From Brachyhypopomus gauderio (lineage: Eukaryota > Chordata > Actinopteri > Gymnotiformes > Hypopomidae), in contig NC_135221.1 of assembly GCF_052324685.1 (NCBI RefSeq), forward strand, positions 5,217,739 through 5,281,738: a stretch of 64,000 nt of DNA, given 5' to 3'. Made by a program: the position numbers and the translations under genes. This document shows, piece by piece, positions 11,640-23,105 of this stretch (its first letter is position 1; every line of letters begins with the position of its first letter). The notes below the pieces were generated by a model that worked only from the letters and a program-made list of their open reading frames with translations, did no database searches and was not told the origin of the DNA.

Positions 11640-12040
11640 CTTGTGTCCTGGACAGGTCTGGGACTGTCTCCACAAGCTCCTGTCCATTGCCATGTCTTTC
11701 ATGACCTGGGATCCATCTCTGTGTTGCAGCCAACGCAGCATCATTGTTCTTGATCAACCTCTGTGCTTGTGTCATTCCTCCGCTTGTTATAGTTCCCAGG
11801 AGACTATCGTGACCCAGCGTGTGACCCAGCCACTGCTTCCTGGTCCTGTAATTAGTCTTCTTTCCATGTTAACTCTCCTCAGGACTTCCGCGTCCGTCAC
11901 CACATCTGCTGACTTTTGACACCATGCTCACGTCTCAAACGTACCTTTCATCTTCTTGCCTTCATACCCAAGTCTCAGACCCATATAGGACCAGGCCAGC
12001 ACTTTCATGATCCCCTCCCTCAGGTCCACAAGCCTTTGAC
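11640..12040 (-). mobile_element. LINE reverse transcriptase C-terminal fragment
   Basis: On the minus strand, broken frames resemble the C-terminal tail of a LINE ORF2: a VLAWSYMGLRLGYEGKK-like part near 11960-12010, VLRRVNMERRLI near 11860, and MMLRWLQHRDGSQVMKD with SLWRQS near 11665-11745. This order (L-R-R-V-N, then a basic region, then L-x-W-x-x-x-R-D-G) is common in the distal part of LINE proteins. Stops and indels throughout mark it as a dead fragment. Clade assignment is uncertain. Confidence 0.5.
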
Positions 12041-12347
12041 CAGGAGTTCTGTTCTTTGATCACTATCATTATAAAGATCGTTACAATCTGATGATGTTTC
12101 GGTGACTGATCATGGGCCTGATTTTTTTATTTATTTAGCAGCTTTAAGCATGCAGGTTCCTTCCTGACTTTTTCATCAAGTGTCTTTCAGTGAATTATTC
12201 TGATATTCTAGCAAATGTGAACTCAGCAACACTGGATATGTAAATATATCTCATCGGTCTTCAGACAATTTTTATATTTTTTTAATTATGTGAACATGTT
12301 ATGTTGGTTTAAACTAAATGTTTTATAGGGGAAAATGCACAAGCACC

Positions 12348-12549
12348 TACACTGAAAAAAATAAAGCATTGGCTCAATGTAATAAAATTGAATTAATCAC
12401 ACGAATTTTTTTTCATTGACTCAATCCAAAAAACTTAATTCATGACTAAATGAATTTAGTTTTTTGGATTGATTCAATGAAAAAAAATTCGTGTGATTGA
12501 TTAATTAAATTTTATTACATTGAGCCAATGCTTTATTTTTTTCAGTGTA
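12348..12549. mobile_element. Palindromic MITE with TA flanks
   Basis: A near-complete inverted repeat. The left arm starts CACTGAAAAAAATAAAGC at 12350 and the right arm ends with its reverse complement at 12547. Arms are about 95 bp with a few mismatches and a very short loop near 12445. TA dinucleotides flank both ends (12348-12349 and 12548-12549), as expected for Tc1/mariner-type target duplication. It has no coding capacity. The high arm identity suggests a fairly recent insertion. Confidence 0.85.
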
Positions 12550-12559
12550 CAATTATAGA

Positions 12560-13780
12560 AAAAACGTGTTATAAAGAGTGATATGCATCACTAAACATCT
12601 CAAGCAGCTATGATTTGTCTTTTTAATGTAAAATGGTAACTTGATGTCTTACACTTCTGAATTACTAAAAATCAAAATAAGTATATTGGTTACTGGTCTG
12701 TTAACTGTTTGAAGTTTAATTTACTCAAAAGTTTCCAGACACTTATTTTGATACTTAACTTTGGAATTACTTTAACTTAAACTTTGGAATTAATGGTGAA
12801 TTGCAAAAATACAGTATATTAGTAACTGAGGTAGTAGTAGTAGTAATATAAAAAATAATAGACTTAATATAATATAATTATATAATAGTTATAATATAAT
12901 ATATATTATAATAGTAATTCTTCTTCTTCTTATTATTATTATTATTGTAATGTTTTATTTTAAAGTTCCATAGGTTCTTAAGCACACATTATATAAGAAG
13001 GGTGAGTGACACTACAATAGTCAAGAATCATTATCAATACAAAGCAATCTGAAAGGTAAGATGTGGCCAATCTGGGCCTTGAATGTACAAAGAAGAAACA
13101 TGTAGTCTAAATGAGCCTGAATATGGAGCCAGTGAAGATTTCTGATTTTGGACATGTGCTGAGATGTTTAGAAGCCATTTATTTCCTGTGTAACCTATGT
13201 TTATAGTTGTCAGATTTGTTTCAATTAAAACAAAGCCTGGTACGATTGCTTTGTTGGTGTGGTTTGTTAGAGAAAGTGAACCGTACAGTTCATCCCACGT
13301 GTACAATTCAGTGCACTGCAAACAATATTGATCAGAGGCCCACCTGTACAGTTCAGCCCACGGTTACAGTTCAGTCTGTGTGTACAATTCAGTGCACTGC
13401 AAACAAAAATTGAGCAGAGGACTAAAATATAACAATGTAATATTTTCGTGTTTGGTGCAGACCAATTGAACCTACCTACAAAACAGGTCAATTAGATCCA
13501 TCAGTCTGTGGTGTATGTTACATTGGCCAGTTATTTTTCCTTAGGTTTTACCCATAACATTACAATGGCCAGTTATTTTTCTGAAGTGTGACCTATAAAA
13601 TTACATATATAATTATTTTACCTGGCAGACATTGCAAGCACTGTCTGAACATGTCTTCACAAATATCACTAAACTACTCTGCTCACTGCATATCTGTTCC
13701 ATATATTTATGCATACTTCTTTTGGTTAGAATATGTACACACATTATTTCCGTTACCCCAGAATTCACCATTCTCAGCGT
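12560..13780. other. Intergenic, AT-rich
   Basis: Holds simple AT-rich low-complexity sequence at 12830-12960 (TAG, TTC and ATT runs) and a short direct repeat near 13290-13410 (GTGTACAATTCAGTGCACTGCAAACAA twice, about 80 bp apart). No gene seen. Confidence 0.45.
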
Positions 13781-13933
13781 GGAGGTGCTGTGGAAAAGAG
13801 CTGAATATGACGAGGGGGAGGCGGAATCTGACGTCATTTCACGTCGTCGCCTCCCGCGCAGATTTTTCCTTAAAAGAACAAGTTAATCGCGAGCTATTTC
13901 TGTGTTTTAAAAGTATCTGGAAGACAAGAACAG
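13780..13933 (+). promoter_or_regulatory. slc7a1: Putative slc7a1 promoter and noncoding exon 1
   Basis: A compact CpG-containing patch in otherwise AT-rich DNA. It holds GGGGGAGGCGG (GC-box-like) and a perfect cAMP/ATF response element TGACGTCA at 13829-13836. The patch ends with a good splice donor, ACAG|GTAATT, at 13933/13934. The first coding exon of slc7a1 has its own acceptor at 16241-16242 with 53 bases of leader, so a noncoding first exon upstream is required. This patch is the best visible candidate. Assignment is inference; transcript data would be decisive. Confidence 0.4.
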
Positions 13934-14484
13934 GTAATTTATCATTTTTCAACCACTAATGATTCACTAACTTAGTTATCACTAGATATATAATGAAGTT
14001 AATTAACTAGGCAAATGAAATAAAGGATCTGGTTATTTAATTATTTCAATTTACAACTTAGTAAAGAACGTTATAACATGCAATATACTCTTGTTGATTA
14101 GCCATATTACAGCTATTAGAGTGTATAGTCTGTCTTCGTCTTATGTATCTGCAGTATTAATCTTAGAATAACTTAGGCGCTTTTTCGCGGTTCATCAACG
14201 GATTAACAACCCGCTCTTTTTTAAACTAAGGATATTTATTAGGTTAACTCGACGGTTAATATTAGACGGTAATTACTTACAACTTATGGTTTAAAAGTGA
14301 CATTGTGTAGGGTGTGTTTCCATTGTTTTAAACGTGATACGTGCCATAACTTATGTGCTCGTTTCTTGTTTAAAATTGGCAGCAGTTTCGCCACGCGGGC
14401 AGCACGTTTTATGGTCCTCTGGAAGACAATTTGTAGCTTCTCTGGCTACACCAACGTGGTCTGAAACTGACATCGACTTCATTT

Positions 14485-14581
14485 CAGGGTTGCCAACTTT
14501 TCAATATCACTTGGAGTGAGATTTGATTTGGGGGGTGGTTGTGTGAAAATTGGGGGGGGGGGGGGTGTCTTGGCAACCCTG
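14485..14581. mobile_element. Small hAT-like MITE
   Basis: 97 bp bounded by CAGGGTTGCCAA and TTGGCAACCCTG, an inverted terminal repeat shared with the element at 25599-25826. It includes a run of 14 G (14552-14565). No exact 8-bp target duplication is visible. Confidence 0.6.
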
Positions 14582-15280
14582 CATTTTGTTAGCGCGAAAC
14601 TTTTTTTTAGTAGAACTACATTACAAAAATACATAGATGTTGCAAACGTCCTTAGAAGCACAACAACCATTGATATGTTTTCCGTGACATGTAGCCTGAT
14701 GTTGCATCAGAAAAGTCAACTAACTATAGCATGCCTGTATATATACTATATTACTATAGCAGATATATATATATATATATACACATCACGTTTGTAACGA
14801 CAACAATGTTTGAACTTTTTCTGTGGAATTTAAACCCTGAAAAGTTCCTGTAGTTTTTCTGTCGTGTGTCTGGAAGAACGGTGTGTTTATTGTTTACTGT
14901 ATTGTGTGCTGAAAGATTACAGCAATTGTGGTCAGTGAGTCCTGCAGTGTAGCTGTTACATCAGTAACTGGTAGATGTGCTATTTAGAAGGTAAACAATA
15001 TACTTAATTATCTTAGTTTAAATCACTAGTACTATTACAATCACAATTAAAGTCGCTGTTTAAGCTTTATTTATGGATAAAAACCTTTTGCCTATATTTT
15101 ATTATCAGGCAACATATTTTACTGTTTCGTCATTAGGAAGGAAACGTGCTCATTTGACCTTTCCTAGGAAATCTTACTACAGTTTCCGCTTTATAGTAAG
15201 CCATGATGTCAGAGGACTGTCATCATATTTTGCTATGAACAGTTCTAATGGTACAAGAACTCATGTAATTAACATGTATC

Positions 15281-15567
15281 TGTCACGGGCGAGGAATGAG
15301 GGAGGACACCGAGTCGAATTAACGTTTATTCACAGAAACTCGCTATAAAGGTAGCAGACACGTAACATGTATGTTGTACTCACGATAGACTCACAAAGAC
15401 GAGCACGGGACAAGACTAACACACATTATATATACGCAACACGTAACTATCACTGGATGTGTCACTTTAAGAGACGCATCACATAACCACACCCACGAAA
15501 AGTGCATACTAGGACACGGACTACACCCACACACCCAAAGGGAGGGGTCCGGGCCTGTATTGTGACA
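15281..15567. mobile_element. Solo LTR with 5-bp target duplication
   Basis: 287 bp starting TGTCACGG and ending TTGTGACA, flanked by GTATC on both sides (15276-15280 and 15568-15572). The short terminal inverted repeat (TGTCAC/GTGACA) and the exact 5-bp duplication are what recombination between LTRs of an integrated LTR retrotransposon leaves. A TATATATA-like stretch lies near 15429. No internal gag/pol sequence is present. It sits upstream of the slc7a1 coding exons, probably in the first intron. Confidence 0.8.
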
Positions 15568-16295
15568 GTATCATTGGCATTAAAAGTCAGCCTTCACTTT
15601 CTTTCCTTTTTGATTTTGTTACTTTTATAGAAAGGGAGAGATTTCATGATAATTCCACTTGATTTCTTCATGCTTTTATCTGCACTGAACTTACTGCCAG
15701 GCATAGTTAGACATTACCTAAGAAGTTAAATGGTTACCTTCTGTTTTGATACTTCCTTAAAATTAGCTGAACTAACGTCAAGGGAAATTAAGAAGAAAGG
15801 ACCTCTCCTTTTGACCTCACCATGCAACCCACCACCTTTTTGGTGATGGTACTGAATGTGTTTGCAATGTGTTGTGACGCACAGCGGTATTGCAGTGTAG
15901 GTTATGCATAATAGGAGTGCAAACTATTATTGGAAATATATATAGATGGAATGCTATTACATGTAGATATAATATACATATGCATTCATTTTATTTTTTA
16001 ATTCCATGGAAAACATTTTACTGATTCTATCAGGTTCAGTGTGCTTTGCCTTAAAGGAAAAATTTTCGCTCTGGTATGTGCTCTATTATTATTATTATTC
16101 CGGAATTCAGAAATCTCATTCCTGAACCTAGTACTCATTGGAAGTGTCTGTCCACGTGGTTCACCGACATGCTTTAGGAAAACCTGGGAGTTGTTAGAAG
16201 TGTAAACCAATCTTAACATTTGTCTTTTATGTTCTCTTGCAGAATCTTCATTACTCCTGAGCCATTCTGTCCACCCTAACTGAGCACGTGTCACG

Positions 16296-19200
16296 ATGGA
16301 GTCAAAGTTGGCCGCGTTCGCCAAGTCACTGGTTCGCCGGCGTGTGCTGGACAACTCGGAGGGGGAAGCTCGCTTCGCCCGCTGCCTCTCCACCCTGGAC
16401 CTGGTCGCTCTGGGGGTCGGGGCTACGCTGGGGGCTGGCGTCTATGTGCTGGCTGGGGAGGTGGCCCGGGAGAAGGCGGGCCCGGCCATTGTGATTTGCT
16501 TTCTGATAGCGGCGCTGTCTTCGGTGCTCGCTGGCTTGTGCTATGCTGAGTTTGGTGCGCGGGTCCCAAAGACAGGCTCTGCTTACCTGTACAGCTACGT
16601 CACAGTGGGAGAAATATGGGCCTTCATCACTGGATGGAACCTTATTCTCTCTTATGTAATAGGTGAGAAAATCCATCATTTACGAATAAAGAAACATAAA
16701 GGATGTGGAAATAGGAAGAAGGTTCATGATGTAAAGGCAACATACAGTATTAAATACTAACTTACTAATTCCACTTGTCATTCCAAATCACTTAAGTGTA
16801 ACTGTTGAATACACTTAAGGTGAATCCTAATAGATGAATTAAGCATTGGGCTCTTAGAGCTGATTAATTAAAACACGACATGACACCTTGTGACAGTCGG
16901 AATTAGAAAATGAAGGCAAATGGATCTAACAATGCATGATGTGTTTAGGCCTGTTTAAGAAGGGCATGACATTGCCAACCTGTGGTTATTAAACCATTCG
17001 TAGAAGAACTCGGTGTTGCTACTCTCACGTAGGTCACCTGTGCTCCGTCCTGCAGGTGCTGCCAGTGTGGCCAGAGCTTGGAGCTCCACATTTGACAACC
17101 TGGTGGGCCAGAAGATCTCGACTTTTTTCAACGAATCCCTGTCTATCCCGGACACAGGAAATGTATTGGCGAAATATCCGGACCTGTTTGCGCTCACTAT
17201 CGTTATGATGCTGACCGGTGAGTCCAGCACTCTTGAATTGTACTGCGGTTTCTTTCTTTGTTTTGACTGACGGTTGCATCAGTCGTAGGCGAACGGTTGA
17301 TGCACGACTGTTGAGGAATTGAGTAAACTGAATTGAGCAACAGAAGTTAAGAAGTGCACTTTGTACTGGGACATACCCTTTGAGGAAGTTGTGTCATGTA
17401 TAAGTGATAACAGTGTCGTATAATACAGTGTCTGTACTATTCATGATACATACTGAATTATTCATACTGTTCATACTATACTATTCATGCTTTGTTGTTT
17501 TTGTTGTGAAGTTTTTTTTTTTTTGGCTTGTGAAGTTTATACTCTAAAGAATGTTAGTGAATCCTTGTGTAATTAACTGGATTTTTCTTGAATTCCTTCT
17601 CAAATGGCATGATAATATTATTAAAGTCATGTTTAATAAACAGCGCATGGATCCAGCCAGGTGTTGTGCTAAAGATTGTGACAGTAATTCTCCATCTCTC
17701 CCATCCTACAGGTCTGCTGGCTTTTGGCGTCAGTGAGTCAGCGTTGGTGAACAAGATCTTCACGGGGGTTAACCTGGTGGTGTTAAGTTTCATCATCATT
17801 TCAGGCTTTGTGAAGGGCGACCCTGCCAACTGGAACCTAAGTTTGGAGGATATCGAAAGCAACAAAAGTCTTCCAATACCCCCGTGAGTCATGTGACCTG
17901 AAGCCATGGCTGGGAGTGGGTGGCAGTAGACTGCCGCTTCCAGCGGGGCTGTTGCCCTTGACCATTATGGGATGTCTGGAGTGTCTGCTCGTCCCAGATC
18001 TAAAATAGCGTCTTTCTGTTTCTCAGGGGAACGGACTTTGGCACCGGGGGTTTTGCGCCCTTTGGGTTTACAGGAATCCTCTCCGGTGCTGCGACCTGCT
18101 TCTACGCATTTGTGGGTTTTGACTGCATTGCCACAACAAGTACGTCACGTGTGGTTTTACTACCGAGAATCGCACGATCCGTGTGGCACAACCAAACCGC
18201 TCAACTTGTCCCGTTCTTCGCGCAGGTGAAGAGGCCAAAAACCCCCAGCGCTCTATACCTATAGGTATAGTGGTGTCGCTCCTCATCTGCTTCTTCGCGT
18301 ACTTCGGCGTCTCTGCCGCGCTCACCCTGATGATGCCCTACTACGTCCTGGACACTAACAGCCCCTTGCCGGAGGCCTTCAAACATGTGCAGTGGGAACC
18401 GGCACGCTATATAGTAGCTGTAGGCTCTCTGTGTGCCCTTTCAACCAGGTACGTTGATTATTGGTGCTGATCAGTTAGGCTTGGTTTCCTTCCCTTTCAG
18501 TGTTTTCCTACGAATGATCAACTGATTATTTTTCCATGCTTGTTTTTGGCAACAGCCTGATGGGATGCATGTTCCCCATGCCACGTGTGATCTTCGCCAT
18601 GGCTGAAGACGGCCTGCTCTTCCGTTTCCTCTCCCGCATGAACAAGAAGACAAAAACCCCCATGGCCGCCACCATCGCGTCTGGCATTGTGGCAGGTAGA
18701 GGAGATATGAGAACTAGCGTGTTTCATCTCATTGAGTGGAGACCTGGTTTTCAGCCAACTGCACTATTGCGACCTGACTTCTGGCCTTCTGCCAATTCCT
18801 TCATGTAGCTCTGATGGCCTTCCTGTTTGATCTGGCTGCACTGGTGGACCTGATGTCAATCGGGACGTTGCTGGCCTACACGCTCGTGGCAGTATGTGTG
18901 CTTGTCCTTAGGTTGGTGCTCTTTTACTTATTTTTTTTCAGTCACACACTTAAAAACAAACAAAAAAAAAAAGGTTGCATGATGGTGGAAAAAACATGGA
19001 TTTGAGTTTATTTTTTGCTATTCTGTTCACAGATACCAGCCAGGCAGTCTGATCTGCAGTGCTGACAACGTAGGAGAGCAACAGAAGAGGCCACTGAATG
19101 GGGCTGATAGTGGGCCCAGCCAGGGGTTGGAGTCCTTCACCCCCTGGCACTTGCTGTTCCCTTGCACCCAGTCACCGAACCAAACCTCGAGCCAGATCGT

Positions 19201-20245
19201 GTACGCCGCCACAGCCGTCACCTGTAAGTACTTCCGTCTTGGGTGGGCAGCGTCGGCTGTCTGCTCCGTCTTTCAGCCCCTGCGTAGATTGAAATTGAAA
19301 GCAGAAGTGAGTTTCTCTTTGAGGGAGAAAGTGTTTTTATTATTATTATACAAAAAAGAGGAAGTTTTCTGAGGTTTTCTGTTTCTCTGTAGGTGGGCTC
19401 TTCACCTTGTTGTGTATTGTGCTGGCGTTGTGGGGTGAGAGTGTCGTAGACGGGCACCATCTGTGGGTCACGGTGGTGGTTCTCCTAGTTATACTTTCCA
19501 CCCTGTGCATTATTGTCATTTGGAGACAGCCCCAAACCACCGAGTCTATCTCCTTCAAGGTACACATGCACTACCAATACTACTCTGTATTAGAGTGTTA
19601 AGCAACTGCATTTAATTATAAACGTATGCTATTAATACATTTGTGTAGCCTTTTGGTGTGGTTCTTTTCTCTCGTTACATTTACAGTCATATGTTGCTTA
19701 TGCCTATTTAGACTTCATAGCTGCTGTAATGTGGAGTTGGTCTCTCTTTTCATATTCCAGGTACCATTGCTTCCTGTATTGCCTATGGTCAGTATTTTCA
19801 TTAACGTCTATCTGATGATGCAACTGGATGGTCCAACATGGATTCGTTTCGCAGTGTGGATGGGTGTTGGTAAGCAACTTCTTAGAAATGTATCTTTCTC
19901 TTGAATTGAATTGGTCACACTCAAATAATTGTACCTTGATGTAATAATATCTTGACATCAGACAACTAGACACCAGAGAAGGGTGCACTGAGTACGTTAA
20001 ATATATATCAGCTGTGTTGACGCATCTTTCACAGTATGGATGCTTTGACAGTTTGATGACCATGCTGTTTGGTTTTATGCTTTTCTCTTATTATATCTCA
20101 ATGCATCCCTTTAGGCTTTTTGATTTACTTTGCTTATGGGATCAAGAACAGTTCTGAAGCCCAACACAATTCCTCCAGAAAATCAGAGCCAGTTCTGCAA
20201 GAAAGGAAACCCATATGTGTGGGTGAGACCAACACTGAAGTTTAA
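16296..20245 (+). CDS. slc7a1: Cationic amino acid transporter 1 (CAT-1)
   Basis: Plasma-membrane transporter of arginine, lysine and ornithine. Eleven coding exons: 16296-16662, 17056-17217, 17712-17883, 18027-18139, 18226-18448, 18556-18695, 18809-18911, 19033-19223, 19393-19559, 19761-19869, 20115-20245. All junctions are GT-AG and in phase, giving 625 aa, the usual CAT length. Hydrophobic segments start at about residue 35 and recur through the protein (14 expected for the family). Family blocks: [35 protein letters not shown] with the conserved Glu at 106, [47 protein letters not shown], and [12 protein letters not shown] and [11 protein letters not shown] are CAT-1-like, and the neighbouring ubl3 repeats the human SLC7A1-UBL3 pair. 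slc7a2 or slc7a3 is less likely. The start ATG follows a splice acceptor at 16241-16242 by 53 bases. The C terminus ends NTEV, a possible PDZ ligand. The ends of the terminal UTR are not fixed. Confidence 0.93.
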
Positions 20246-21900
20246 TTGGCTAGACCCTCAGCAGAACAGCATTTAACAGCCTCAGGTCCTTCACACTTGC
20301 ACATTACATTAGGTATTGTATCATTGTGATATCCCTTATTTTGGGAGGTTAATCAGATATTGTTTTTTGTTTGTTTGTTTACTGTTCGATTCTCTTAAAT
20401 CAAAGAAAAAAGATCAAAGAGAATTTTACATTGTGTCCTGTAGTGGTACATTTTAAAAGTTATAGAAGTTTTGTTATGGTCAGAGTTTGGCAAATGTTTT
20501 ATGGTAGTTCATGTTTATTTGTGCTCATACGCTCAAAGCCAACTAACAGTATAACGTCAGTTTAGTAAAACTATAGACTAAATGCTGATCAGTATAGGAA
20601 ATGGCAAAATAATAGTAAACAAAGGTTTTAAATCCTGAGGACTACAGCTTGTAGATTAGGTAGGATTAAACTTGTTTAAGTGATATGCACTATATAAAAG
20701 TCTTGACACAAAGTTTTCCTTCAGGACCATAGTCACTCATGTCAAATGTTTAATGTATCAGTATATTTACTGTTATTTATACTATAAACATTTTGGATTA
20801 CCAATTTAAAACCCTTTTATGAATACATGGTATTCAAATATGGATTTCTTCAGAGATCACCAGCAAATGTTGAATTTTTTTTGTATGATCTGTTTTGTGA
20901 TTTTGCTTTATTGTCTAAAAAGAGAAATTTGTATATAGTATGTTGCAAATGTGTAAATAATGACAGTATTTTCAGAAGGTGTCACAGCAAGAAGACAGGC
21001 ATAATGTAGAGGAGAGTTGTAACTTTAATGCAGACACAGATGTTTATTCAAACCAAGACACGAAAACAACACTAACAAGACAAAATTGCAATATACGTTT
21101 AAGCACATCAATCAGCTGGGTTGAACACTGCACAGCCACAGACCTTAAATACACACAATGTTAATGAAGGACAGGACACCAACTAACAAGGGCGGGTGTG
21201 TGACCATGAGGAGACACACACAAATACCACACACACAAAGCAGAGGCCTGACCATGAGTATACACACACAAAAACTGACAAAACTCCAAAACATTGTGCA
21301 CAATTAGGAAGGAGGGCTGTGAAATATGAAATCGTATTTTAATGAAAGTTTGTTGAATATTAATTATCAATGCAAATGTTTTGTAAGTAAATGTTTTGTA
21401 AATAATGCCATTTTTTTATAAGGAATGCCATTTTGTATAAGGTGTTAATTGCACTTTGTTAATAATTATTATCGGTGCAAGTGTTTTGCAAATGTTTTGT
21501 AAATGATGCAAATAATGGTCCTACGTTCACAAGGAATCGTTTAAATTTATCGGTAGACAACATGAATTATTCACCTTTTCTCTTTAACATCTTTCTAACT
21601 CACATTGATATGGTCACTTTCTGTGCCTTACTGCCTACTTTACCAATAAAGAACTTATGTATGCATCTAAAAGGTTTACTAAAAACAGTTGCACAAAACA
21701 ATACTGTAAATGGGCAGTGCTGATGTGTACATTTTCTAGATTGTTGGAGGTCGATATTTGTTAAATTGGGATTTACTTTTATAATGTCTGTTTTACTTTT
21801 GAAACTACTTATGACAATGAGAATACAAATTAATATGTGCTTTGTCATTAAATGCATATATTGCTCTAATTAAAAAACATTTAAGTGGCCAAAATGGAGT
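20246..21900 (+). other. slc7a1 3' UTR and intergenic DNA
   Basis: Follows the slc7a1 stop. An AATAAA at 21645-21650 is a candidate poly(A) signal, but the UTR end cannot be fixed from sequence. The stretch 21355-21510 contains imperfect repeats of a GCAAATGTTTTGTAA motif. Confidence 0.4.
20980..21320. mobile_element. Possible decayed LTR
   Basis: Begins TGTCACAG like the solo LTR at 15281. It has a GTTTATTCA string at a similar distance inside and the same ACTAACA-rich, CACAC-rich composition. The 3' end (near CTGTGAAA, about 21318) is degraded and no target duplication is visible. Weaker than the 15281 case. Confidence 0.35.
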
Positions 21901-21904
21901 GTTG

Positions 21905-22544
21905 TGGTTAAACTTCAATTCCCAGGTATACTAGCGCCGTGACGTGTCCTGTGTACACGGCCAGCTGATATCCGGCGTCTTTAAATTCTCAGCCATTAAT
22001 CTGGACCCAACACTGTTGTTGCTGTTGAACAGAGTCGAGATAAATGATGGCTTTACCCGTTAGTTAACCGACGAACCGTCGCCTTATCGAGCGACGTTAT
22101 TTTGTTTATACAGAGTTTTCGAAACGGAGAAAGTTAATTTTCGACCTCGGCGGTACTCCATGATCTTTCTCGGACCTTATTTTCTGCCGCAGTCAGAAGA
22201 TTTATTTCAGCCTGTACTTGAAGGCGCTAGCTCGGCTGCTAACAGAGGCCCGCTAGTTGTCCACCGACGACGGGGCCTTTCCATTCGTGAGCATATACAT
22301 ATATAAATATACGTTGCCCGTCTCGTTAATCTGCTCGTTTCGAGGTTTGCGTGCGGATAATGTCTTAACCTCGAAGAACGGTTTTATTCTCCAGAAGACC
22401 TCGTTAGCGGTCTGTTAGCTAGCTGGCTAGGTTGCCGTAGCCTGCGTTAGCCGGCTAGCACAGCGCAGCTAGCTGACTTTACTGCGGTGAGATAATGCTG
22501 CTGCGACACTGACGCTGTGGAGTAAAAGTCAGGCGCTGTCACAG
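21905..22544 (+). promoter_or_regulatory. ubl3: Putative ubl3 promoter and noncoding exon 1
   Basis: A CpG-rich island-like region (about 21940-22530), unlike the AT-rich flanks, that ends at a strong donor, CACAG|GTATGT (22544/22545). It lies upstream of the ubl3 start codon exon on the same strand. At 21912-21925, ACTTCAATTCCCAG differs by one base from the core of the ZNF143/THAP11 motif (ACTACAATTCCCAG). The role is inferred from position and composition; the transcription start is unknown. Confidence 0.5.
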
Positions 22545-22653
22545 GTATGTGAGGTTTTGTTGTGACAGCTTGGATGTTCTAAAATCTTTAGGGCTTTAAC
22601 CAGCTAAATCAGCTGTTGGTGTTCAGTACGAGTGTCCAGTTCATATCTCCCTA

Positions 22654-22655
<2 letters not shown>

Positions 22656-22705
<50 letters not shown>

Positions 22706-22717
22706 TCATACATGCAT

Positions 22718-22795
<78 letters not shown>

Positions 22796-22804
22796 ATATA
22801 TAGT
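22656..22804. repeat. Compound (GT)n-(CA)n-(TA)n-(TG)n microsatellite
   Basis: A (GT)~24 tract (22657-22704) is followed by (CA)~10 (22717-22736), (TA)~20 and (TG)~10. The CA/TA/TG portion is itself an inverted repeat, so it could extrude as a cruciform. It lies about 110 bp downstream of the putative ubl3 exon 1 donor. Confidence 0.97.
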
Positions 22805-23105
22805 GTATTCATGTGTGAGATGTGTGTCTATATATGTCTATGTCTATATATGTAAAATCAAATAATGTGTGGCAATTATATATTTCAAACATGCTGTGAA
22901 TTCATTTAAAAATTATTTTATGCCATGCATTGTAAACAAATGTGTTGATGCTACTTTGTTCAATGTTTAACTTGGTGCCAGGCTGTGTAAAGCAGAGAAG
23001 GACTTGAAGGATTAGCACATACAGGGTCTTTGTGTCACTGTTTGACCCCCGCCCTCCCCCCCCAACGCATCACTTTCCTGCCGGCCTTCATCTGTGACCG
23101 CAGCC

